A stretch of DNA of 64,000 bases from the NCBI RefSeq assembly GCF_963675165.1, contig NC_087388.1, positions 3,663,047-3,727,046 on the forward strand, written 5' to 3'. This document shows, piece by piece, positions 54,911 through 64,000 of this stretch. Every line of letters starts with the position of its first letter. The stretch's first letter is position 1. The notes beneath the pieces were generated by a model. The model was not told where the DNA came from, did no database searches, and worked only from the letters and a program-made list of their open reading frames with translations. The stretch comes from Halichondria panicea (lineage: Eukaryota; Porifera; Demospongiae; Suberitida; Halichondriidae). The translations under genes were made by a program, and so were the position numbers.

Positions 54911-57160
54911 ACTGTGGTAGTTCGTTTATTGGTGCATTTAAATCCTCTTCGTTGATTAATTCAACTTTCACATGTATATAATTAATGCACACACAGTTTT
55001 TGTTTACATAATTATAATAATTATACACACTGTTTATCACATTACAAAATCAAAGTATTGCTAATAATTATTTAAAATTAATGTTGGCACACTAATTATT
55101 CATAATACAGCCAGTTTCTGCATGCAGTACAGTACAACCGTCTATTGTGGTCAGGCGAAAGATTTCATAGCATTTGCCACTAGCTATAGCCACTGTTGGT
55201 TTTCCCAAGGCGATCGCTATATAACTGTAGCTCCAAACCAGCAAATATTGGAAAGAGATCTGCAAATTAATTAGTACAACCAGTAGGTTAGTACAACCAG
55301 TAGGTTAGTACAACCAGTAGGTTGTACATAGGATTGACAGTGCAGTTGTGTGTGTTTTCAATTATTGCAAAAATTTTGACTCGTGTTTAGACTGCTCTAT
55401 TTCTGCAGGGAAGGGCCACAGCAAGAAACTGAGTTGACAGATAGCTTAGTTAGCCTTTTATCTGTCTAAATGTGTGAAATTATAGTCAATGAATATTCTC
55501 ATGCATTACTATTGATATTTGAAAAATTGCATATTTCACCGCGTTTTGTCTGACTGACTAAGTAAGTTAGTAAGTAAGTAAGTAAGTAAGTAAGTAACAT
55601 TCTTGGAAAGCATTTCCTCCTTGTACAGACATGTTCAGAAGATTCTAGATGCAGCCTCTAGTCGACTAGAACCCGGACCATGGGCGTTTTTCTCAGAATT
55701 GCGTTCCGCTTCCAAGAGGCAGATGACCTCTCAGGCTCCACTTTTCTTACCTACGCAATTCCGCCATCTTTAAATGACTGCCACAGCAACGCACATGGCA
55801 ACTTATGAGGTGGGCGTGGCTGTGACATCGATAAACACAAAACCTCCTTTCTTCAGCTCCATTCACTCACTTCAGGTATGCTATTTATCCTAGATGCATG
55901 CACTGACTGGATCTACCGTAGGCCTTCATGCTTTTGCACTTAGAAGTACATCTACAGTATAAACATGGCTGCCATTATTTTTATCATAGATAAATGACTG
56001 AATAAAATACTGAATACTGTTTCTTCCAGTCCTGTCTTCTCTTCTTGAACTTCTCTTGCTTCTTGATGTTCCTCATAGGTATTTCACTTTCATTATTGAA
56101 AAAGAAGGCCGGTGAAGGAGGCTAACTCCTCAATTCCCTGAGTGAAGTGCGGCCTGGGATCGAGGCTATTGAGGAGTATAATATACCAACAACCACTTAT
56201 ATATTATCTTCAACAAGATTACAGGACGATGACAAGTTAATCAACGTCACATTAATTTTATCTTATCATTAATGTACTACTGTATGAAAAAAGAAAGGGA
56301 ATCAAAACTAAAAAACATTTGCAATGTGAACGTTGCTAGGATTGCCAGGAAAAGAAAAGCGCGAAAAAGCGAAGAAACAAGAAATTCGGCGAGTGCATAA
56401 CTCCAATCCGTTACGTCATGAACATGTACAGTCGAGTGGCCTACTGTTGATAAGGAATTTTAAAATCGAAATATAGATTGGATAAACACACAGTCATTGG
56501 TCTTTATCTGCTGGTCATGAATATAACTTGGAATACTCCCATCCACACATCCAACACTTGCGTGTTTGCTCAACACTGTAAGGGAGTCATAAACACATAA
56601 CTATAGCCTGCAAAAAATGTACATAATTAACATCACTATAATTATTACTTGCAATGTGAAAGGATTGGCCAGGAAAAGTGCCAAAACAAAATAATAATTA
56701 TTAATAACTTATTGAAACAGTACATGTGAATATGACGTTGTAACGGATTGGAGTTATGCACTCGCCGAATTTCTTGTTTCTTCGCGCTTTTCTTTTCCTG
56801 GCAATCCTAGCAACGTTCACATTGCAAATGTTTTTTAGTTTTGATTTATATTATAGACTTTGAGAGAGGGGATTAATGATACTTCACAAATTAAGAGACA
56901 CATGCACACACTAGGAATTAGTAAACAGCTATAGATAGAGACACGCAGGGCCTCTTTACAACAAAAGATCATGCAAGAAGTGTTATTGTTCTACAGGCCA
57001 TTCTATAATTATAAGATGCTATTAAACACGTACCTATAATTCTAATTTTACTATTTTAAGTACATATTATCCACATAAAATCATTAGTTATTCTAATTTA
57101 GATATTAATCTAGATTCTGTGACTCGCTGTAGATTTCAAAGAATTATAGTCTAACAAAAA
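54911..57160. other. Intergenic region with repeats
   Basis: Three 18-bp units (GTACAACCAGTAGGTTA) are in tandem at 55274-55327, and (TAAG)n at 55558-55600. 55650-55800 has no identifiable content. 56106-56175 has a small hairpin (GAGGCTAACTCCTCAATT and GAGGCTATTGAGGAG). 56301-56845 is a foldback element (see below). No gene is supported. Confidence 0.55.
56301..56845. mobile_element. Foldback element, arms ~115 bp
   Basis: The left arm ATCAAAACTAAAAAACATTT ... CTCCAATCCGTTACG (56301-56416) pairs with the right arm CGTTGTAACGGATTGGAGTT ... AAATGTTTTTTAGTTTTGAT (about 56733-56845) with few mismatches. A third, partial copy of the arm (TTGCAATGTGAAAGGATTGG) is at 56649. The interior has no coding frame. 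Confidence 0.8.
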
Positions 57161-58863
57161 TTAATCCATCAAAATCTGATACTCCGTCAAAGCCCGACTT
57201 TTATTGCATCCTAAAATGCAACGAGTCTTTAAAGACTGGAACATGCTAACATTTTTCTGAAGTTTGTACAGTGCACAAGCAAAAATCACAACATGAGGTA
57301 GCAGCAGCATTGCTGTTAACACGTGGAAGGCTATTTCAATCCTATTGAGATGAGCCAGAGCTGGTAGCATTAACAAGAACCCTGCAGTAACACAAAACGA
57401 GAAAAATAAGTTGAAAATTGCCAAGCAATTGTCTCGATTCTTTCTGTATGGTTGAATAATTGATACAAGCAGCAAAAGGTTGGTGCTAAGAGATGTACAA
57501 AAGTTAATTTGTTGACATATGTGAGGTGATCGATAAAGCATAGTGCTATTAGAATCTTCACCAAAAGATACAGCCCAGATAGTGATCGATAATCACGAGT
57601 GTTGTTGGTGCCATTCTTGAAATCACCTTGAAAGAGTTCAATAAATATCATGAGTGAGGTACTATCAACTCGCAAGCTGGTCAAAAGGCGTCGAAATGCC
57701 CTGACTGGATAAAAGCAAAGGATAATCATTGGGATAAGCATTAACAGAGTAAAAGTAATGATTAGTATGGTCACAAGGGTAGCTACATATGGGCGATCCA
57801 TTGATAACTGAGGATTGTAGTAGAGGGCAGGAAAATGAAGATCTGAATCTCTAATTGGATTCAATGTCGATATTCTAGTATCAACTAGAGGAATTACCGA
57901 CAAATATATGGTTTTGTGTATCGAGAGTACTAAAAATGTTGCAAATGTATTTATAACAGAGGACTTGGGATCAATTTTTCGCCTAATGCGAACACAGCAT
58001 TTGTGAAACGGTTTCCAAAAAATAACAATTGGTTTGAAGTTTCTGCCATGTAGTTGTATGGCAACATAGGTGACAGTAACAAGGAGAAGTGGATAGGCTG
58101 CTGAGATATACTCCAAACACAATCCCTGAATATTGTTCAACCTGCTGTCAGCACAAAAGGGTGGTATTAAATGACGGAAAAAATCTAAGTTCCAAAATCC
58201 AAACAGTGTTTGCACTACTTTATAGAATTCAGGAAAAGCAAAGGTATCAATGATGGCCCTAACCTGTGGAATGCTTCTTTCCATTTCAGAATATGAGCTA
58301 CAAAAAATTACAAATGTCATGAAGGATGGAGATGATACCTTTATATTGAAAAGCAGCACAGCCATGTAAAACACAGTTAAGGGGAGTAGCTGGAGAAACA
58401 AATACACTCCCCACCCTGAAAAGGTTGCAGAACAATCTGCACACGAAAATCCAAATGCATAAACAGCTGGGCCATATCCTGGCTTGCACTCACTGCAAAG
58501 CAGCCCTTGTCTGTTTAGTGAGCCACATAGTGACTCCTCAACCTCAGCCAACGAAATGGTTGTCACATTTGCAAAAGAAAATTCGTAAAAATTTTTCAGT
58601 TGAAGATGTGATGACGAAGCTAGTGAATATGTGCAACTTCCAATTGCAGCAGTTTCATTGCTACCATTGAATCTAGACAAACAAACCCCAATACCAATTG
58701 TCGACTCACCACAAGAAAACCTTTTGTTACTGCGAGTGAAATCAGGCTTACAAACACATTCGTCCATAGAGCAATTGGTTGTTGTAGCCCATACAGGACA
58801 CTGCTGCAGAGCTAAACTGCCTCGGCACAGTAAAAGAGAGAAGAATGCCACAAAGAATAGCAT
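57161..58863 (-). pseudogene. Cys-rich multipass membrane protein, frameshifted
   Basis: The minus-strand frame from the ATG at 58863 starts with a signal peptide (MLFFVAFFSLLLCRG), a Cys-rich ectodomain (CKPDF, CGSLNRQGLLCSECKPGYG) and multiple TM segments. It is a paralogue of the nested gene at 26374-28026. Near 57490-57540 the conserved C-terminal core switches frame: the first frame ends VNKLTFVHLL and drifts into a stop at 57370, while the neighbouring frame continues with LLLLVSIIQPYRKNRDNCLA, the counterpart of [14 protein letters not shown]. It then runs to a stop at 57161 (LTEYQILMD). So one base-count change breaks an otherwise intact gene: a young pseudogene or an assembly indel. 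The upstream elongase genes are on the other strand. Confidence 0.8.
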
Positions 58864-59089
58864 TTTTTAATCTGTCTTTGCTTTGAGTATCGTATTTTAC
58901 TATGTGTATATACTAACGGAAACCACAAAACATCACTATAGTTTATCTTGTTGGTGTACATTGCATAAACTGAAATTGAAATTGTTATAAACTGAAAGAA
59001 AACATACAATGTTTATAGTCACACAACACAACACACACACACGCATAAAAACTTGACCACATTATTTAAATGTCATTATCCAATGGCCA
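58864..59089. other. Spacer between membrane-protein and HDAC6-like genes
   Basis: Only 226 bp separate the two genes on the minus strand, so the promoter of the membrane-protein gene overlaps the HDAC6-like 3' flank. A CACACA run is at 59025-59042. Confidence 0.5.
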
Positions 59090-59398
59090 TCACATTGAAG
59101 GTCCAGGTCTCGTTGTGCCAAATTTACTGAGATGAGCAGAGTTTTTGGCTGGATTGAGCACCGGGTTGTCTATATAGCTGTCACACTTGAAACACCATGC
59201 TGAGATATCAGCCAGTGACAACGCAACACAGTGTCCTGATTGCTCATTATGTTGGACCATGTGCTCATTGATGTAACGTCCACAGTATACCTGTAAAGAC
59301 CAAAATCAGTCTACAGTCAGTTCAGGTAGAACATGGCTAGAAGCCTATAGAAGCTGTTTTTGTCGCATTGCAACCATTGAGCAGTTACAGCTGGAACA

Positions 59399-59432
<34 letters not shown>

Positions 59433-62400
59433 CAGCTTTATTGGTCCCTCGTGCGGATACGCTTTGAGGCATAATGATTAGAACTTGATTAGCTGACTCA
59501 GCATACACCTAGGCCTACACGTGAATGGAATGTAATTAAAATGTTCAATCAAGCCTAATTTGATCCTGCATGTCGTACCTCCTCTGGAGTCAAACTAGCC
59601 GTAACTTGAGAAAGAAGCTTTAGTTAGCAAATCCACGAATCAAAATCCAAGAGAATGTGGCTAGAAGCTTATAGAAGCTGTTAATTTTCGTCGCATTGCA
59701 ACCGTTGAGCAGTTACAGCTGGAACACACACAACACACACAGTCAGCTTTTAAATTACCGTATCTCTCGTATGGTTACGCCTCGAGGTATAATTATTATG
59801 ATACCAAGGTAAAGCTGTTAATTTTGCAATAATGACGCCAGTAGCAAAATAATATGGAACTAGTAAACAATGTCACTGACACTATTTTTTAGTTTAAAGA
59901 TATAATACAGTTGAGCCTCGATTGTCCGAACCCGAATTCTCGATTATCCGGATGAAGATTTAAAGCTAGCTTGCTACCTTGTTCTGTCCACTGATGCATT
60001 ATGTCCAGGACTATAATTATAGTACATTCGTAAGAGCTCTGGACATGGTTTGCATGCATGCAGAGGCTACTCAAATTATTGATAGACGTGGCTCATTTAG
60101 AGTCATTCTGGTATCCGAATATTTCAGCCATCTGGATGAGGTGGGAACACCAGGTATTTGGATAATCGAGGCTCAACTGTACTGTAGTATAATTATTTTA
60201 AAGCCAGGTATGTACAGCTGAGACGACATCATCATCACACAAAATCACAATCACTCACATGGTAACAGGTGAGGCAGACCCAGGGTTCTTGCTTGACCGA
60301 GCACTTCTCACAACACGCACTAGCATCAATACCCTCTGATGGGAGGGGTCTCACACCGATAGACAGATGCCTGCACCAGGGGAGCGGGGTCACTGCGAAC
60401 AACTCAGTCTGTGTGTGTGTGTGTGTGTGTGTAAAAGTAAGGGACGTACAAAATATCTATGGTAGTACAATGACACTAGCGATACATATTAATTAACAGA
60501 TCATATTAATTAACAGATTTGGGGGGGGGGGGTTCTTGAACTCACATGACCAAATTCTTCCATTACTCCAAAAATCTCATCCCTTGTAATTGTGTCCTTG
60601 CTTGCCCCAGTCACAGAAGCTCCAACAGGTGATTCCGTCTCATTCTTGTCCTCCACAGCCTCAGGTAAATCTGTTAGCTCAGATGATTCGTCTCTTCCCT
60701 GCACTTTCAACTTTTTCTTTACTGCTTCAATAGTATGCTGTAAGGAAGAATCAACTATTGAAATTACGCAGCTGCATGTATTTTTCTCCTTTTAATGTTG
60801 TAGCTTTAATTCGGAGACTCCTTGGTAATACTGTACTACATATACACGTGCACCGAAATGTATTCTGCAAGATTGGGTAGTTTGTGGCAGTATTGGGTGC
60901 TCACATGGGGTCCTCCTCTTCCAAACTCCTCGGTTATATCATGAGTCGGAGGAGTTAAGGGAGGTGGACTGGACTCATCAGAGACTTGCTCATCTGTAAG
61001 GGGACCAATGTCATCTTCCAGCATTGTGCAGACTCGAGTACAAGAGGGCTCATGGATTGGTGAATTTTAAGCAGCTCTATACTACCAGGAGCAGATGAGG
61101 GGATGGAGCGTCTTACTATGCATAGTATTGCGGATTCACTATCGTCTTAACCACATTTCCTTGTTTGTAATGTGCTAAGTGCTCTGTACACGTGTGGCTA
61201 ATAACGCGTTAATATCATAAGTATTGTACATAGCTAGACGATACAGAATCCGCGTATATAGTAAAACGCTCCATCCCCCCTGATACTATTAATCAGACTA
61301 TGCCTAAGCCAATGCATACATTCTATGAGGCTGGCTCCATTAAAATATATGTATGGAATTATTTTGCATATTTGCATTAACTAAAGATACATATGCACAT
61401 GAACATACCGAAAATTCTCATGGTTTTCCAGTGGGCAGAGTGGGCTCTTCCTGTCTCCAGGATGCTACGCAATGCACTCTCACAAGGCGATGCATTTGGT
61501 GGGAGGGGCAGGGGGAATTTTCCCATGATGGTAGAGATTATCTGACTGGTGGACTTTGAGATACTTGCGAGATTGTAGCCACCCTCAAGAGCAAATACCT
61601 ACATGTATGTACAGTGCATGTTTGTGAATACTAACTTGAGTCAAGCAGAGCTCTATTACACAAGACGTCTGTCTAATAATTATATCGGTAGTATAGTTGG
61701 TGCTAATCACATGATCTCCACCAATCAGCTTATATATCTAAAAGTAGTCACCTGACCATGCTTTAAATAACCACACTTATATCAATACTCAACTTAATAC
61801 AAGCAAATTGGACAACTGTAGCCAGATAGAAAACTGGTTAACAGGTCCAGTTGCATGTACACGAGGCTAGAGCTCACGTGACAGCACTAAATCCTTTAGA
61901 ACACACCTAGCCAAAATTGCGTGTTTTAATGCTGGTGCACTCGGATGGGCCTCTTGGTTACGTAATGTACGAGGCGCACGGATGGATTTTTGGTTACGTA
62001 CTGCACTCGGCTGCGCCTCGTGTACCACGTTAAGTCCATCCTCGGCACACAGATTAAATCTTGGCTAGGTGAGTTTTAAACACTGTAGTCACTTTACGGG
62101 TATAATTATAATAGTATTGTTTGTCAACCCTCTTCTGTGTTCATCAGCTGATATCATAATTTGTACGTATAATTAAGTAATACTCCATTGTAGTATAGAC
62201 TCCTAGACAGAAGACACAGTCATATATGTGACAACTCTACAATTCACACTTAATCTAACGATCGAGGAATGTAATAAAATTTTGCTACTATTGTGAGCAC
62301 TCACCAGTTTCCCCTGAGCTAGTGACATTAGCAAGTGGGTCATGTGAGCATAACCAGCTGGGGTGACAGAGTAACCTCCAAGAGGGTCCCCCTCCGCTGC

Positions 62401-63759
62401 GTCAAACCCACACGATACCAGTACCAGCTCTGGGCCAAACTGAAAAACAGACGAACAGAGACAAATAAACTAATTTAAAACGGACGAGGAAAATTTCAGT
62501 TCATTCAAGTTCCTAATTTCTATGTTAGTGAATATGCCGGAGTGTCTTAATTGGTTAATTAAGGAGTCTTGAGTCTTTAAAATAGGGGTTCCACTGAATA
62601 ATACTGCCAAGGGAGAAGAGGGCATGCAACTCACAACATAATACTGTGTATGCGTCATTGACATACTATATTCAGGATATGCTATACTTAGCCAACCGCC
62701 CGGCCACTAGGAATACAAGGCTTGTCTATAATTATATAGTATAAAGTGCACATGCAATTCTATTTTTAGACATACAACCCCGTCCATTTATTGTAGTTGC
62801 ATATGCCCTCTTCTCTTTATACGCCCTTGATACTGCCACATAAGAAGTTAGGCTAAATCATCAAGTCATGCACATGTACCTCACAAGCGATGGGCATGAT
62901 AATATGATGGAATGCAGCCAGGTACTCTGAGTCACCCATCATGTCCCCATTCCATGCTACGTTGACATTGGAGCCAGGGGCATTGTCACCCCCAGTGTAC
63001 GTGGGGCCTGCTTCTTTACGACACGGGTAAAAATAGCCGTAGTCATAGCGATGGAGGGAAGCATACAATATTCTATAGGGTGAAAGCAAAAATGGATATT
63101 TAATATTACAGTGGCAATATTAATCATCTACATAATAGGTAGAAACGGGCATGAGGGATCTACATGTATGAGTTTGTAGCAGTGTCCCACAGCCCGATCC
63201 AGACTAAAATAATTATAGTCAACACTACGTACATTATGGTACTGATCACAATAATTAAGTAACTGTGACTTCAATATCGATTTTGGTACAATATTTCCGC
63301 ACCTTTTGTCATCATAACACATATTCTGAGTCCCATTGCCATGATGCACATCCCAGTCCACTATCAGAACACTGCATGTGGAGAGTATATACTTATATAG
63401 GTACAGTGTATGATCTGAGCTGTGTAATAAAACTGCTATGATGCACTTATAGTTTCAGCGTGGTCAGTATGATAGCAAGCATTAGAGAGAGTGTTGATGC
63501 GTGTGGGTGGGTGACGAGATCAGACTGTGACCCACCGCTTTAGACCAAGTTTTTCCACAGCGTATTTTGCTGCCATGGCGACATTGTTGAAGAGTGAGAA
63601 CCCCATAGCACAGACAAACTCAGCATGATGACCAGGAGGTCTATAGAGGGAAACATATAATGGTTAAAAATCGATTAACCTAAAGTATTAACTTAAAGTG
63701 GACGTAAAGGTATTGTATGAAACAAAAACTTACCTAACAAGAGCAAAGCCATTGTCCAC
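59090..63759 (-). CDS. HDAC6: HDAC6-like deacetylase, C-terminal part (5' end off window)
   Basis: Ten exons visible (transcript order): 63759-63734, 63640-63536, 63371-63303, 63072-62880, 62439-62305, 61598-61409, 61032-60905, 60737-60546, 60408-60259 and 59290-59090, 462 aa, all phases matching. HDAC6 is a cytoplasmic class IIb zinc deacetylase acting on tubulin and other proteins and binding ubiquitin. The second catalytic domain keeps [46 protein letters not shown] and LEGGYN, so zinc ligands and the catalytic Tyr are present. A Ser/Glu/Pro-rich linker is followed by a ZnF-UBP domain ([41 protein letters not shown]). The protein ends ...GTTRPGPSM. The first catalytic domain is out of the window. 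HDAC10 lacks the ZnF-UBP, so HDAC6 is the best call. Confidence 0.92.
59329..59475. repeat. Family A fragment with (CA)n
   Basis: AACATGGCTAGAAGCCTATA and GTCGCATTGCAACC are followed by GAGCAGTTACAGCTGGAACA, a (CA)16 tract at about 59399-59431 and TCGTGCGGATACGCTTTGAG. It is a part of the family A element in an HDAC6-like intron. A second copy is at about 59646-59795, without the long tract. Confidence 0.6.
59908..60179. mobile_element. pogo-like MITE, CAGTTGAGCCTCGATT variant
   Basis: CAGTTGAGCCTCGATTGTCC and GGATAATCGAGGCTCAACTG are inverted ends, flanked by TA (59906-59907, 60180-60181). CTCGATTATCCGG is repeated at the left end as in 2504-2811. It sits in an HDAC6-like intron. Confidence 0.8.
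60405..60433. repeat. (GT)n microsatellite at an exon boundary
   Basis: A GTGTGTGTG run abuts the acceptor of the ZnF-UBP exon (minus-strand ACACAG at 60409-60414). Length variation could affect the acceptor's polypyrimidine region (inference). Confidence 0.6.
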
Positions 63760-64000
63760 CTGAAAATGATGTATAGGTGAGTACAGTGATAATGGCGCTC
63801 TAGTCACTAACATGTAATTCTAGTCCTAGCCAAGAAATGTTGCAAGAGTAGGTGAAGGTTGAGCAAAAGTAGAAAATTTGAGGGGCCAGCCAGATATCAT
63901 ATCCATGCATGCATGTTCTGTTGCACGTATGAATTTACTTCTAAGGGCATGCCGCCCATAACATGCTTAGACACTTTGAGCTAATTTTATCTGAATTATG

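Noticed and set aside
57370-57541. An intron explaining the frame switch in the membrane-protein gene
   Set aside because: The two frames overlap within the conserved core and no GT...AG pair of workable length lies there; a single indel is simpler.

Overview
This is a AT-rich eukaryotic, intron-bearing window with metazoan gene content. Genes have many short GT-AG introns (about 50 bp to 2 kb), lie close together on both strands, and are separated by foldback (MITE-like) repeats. The set includes an SH2-containing Csk-family protein, an ankyrin-ROC-COR-death-domain protein, an HDAC6-type deacetylase with a ZnF-UBP domain, NEK2, ABCB6, ELOVL6-type elongases and a fungal-like mitochondrial cysteine synthase. 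That mixture, with single-exon Cys-rich multipass membrane proteins, suggests an early-branching animal, most likely a demosponge. The assignment is inferred from gene content only.

Layout. 1-6.3 kb: last exon of an M13 (neprilysin/ECE) metallopeptidase, then repeats and a broken kinase-like pseudogene. 6.4-13.9 kb: a single-exon four-TM protein (-) and a 1491-aa ANK-ROC-COR-Death protein (+). 14.6-21.1 kb: SCFD2 (+, 14 exons) convergent with a C8orf33/UPF0488 gene (-). 21.2-30.0 kb: cysteine synthase (+, 13 exons), sharing a divergent promoter with C8orf33 and carrying a complete antisense membrane-protein gene inside one intron. 31.1-34.5 kb: Csk-like SH2 protein (-) whose kinase domain has lost its catalytic residues. 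36.6-38.3 kb: EBP-like EXPERA protein (+). 38.5-48.4 kb: ABCB6 (-) and NEK2 (+), divergent from a 355-bp spacer. 48.6-58.9 kb: a decayed membrane-protein pseudogene, two tandem ELOVL6-type genes (+), and a second, frameshifted member of the membrane-protein family (-). 59.1-64 kb: 3' part of an HDAC6-like gene (-), running off the right edge.

The exon models of SCFD2, cysteine synthase, Csk-like, ABCB6, NEK2, EBP-like, both ELOVLs, the Roco gene and the HDAC6-like part were built by eye from splice signals and family conservation. In each model the summed exon length is divisible by three and the frame stays open.

No operon-like pathway is evident; these are mostly independent housekeeping and signalling genes (vesicle trafficking, sterol and fatty-acid metabolism, sulfur assimilation, porphyrin/metal transport, mitosis, deacetylation). 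The most unusual items are the SH3-less Csk-family pseudokinase, the ANK-Roco-Death protein, the Cys-rich membrane-protein family caught in three states (intact nested gene, frameshifted copy, shredded copy), and TA-flanked foldback families, one copy of which sits inside one arm of a larger palindrome so that the other arm preserves the empty site.
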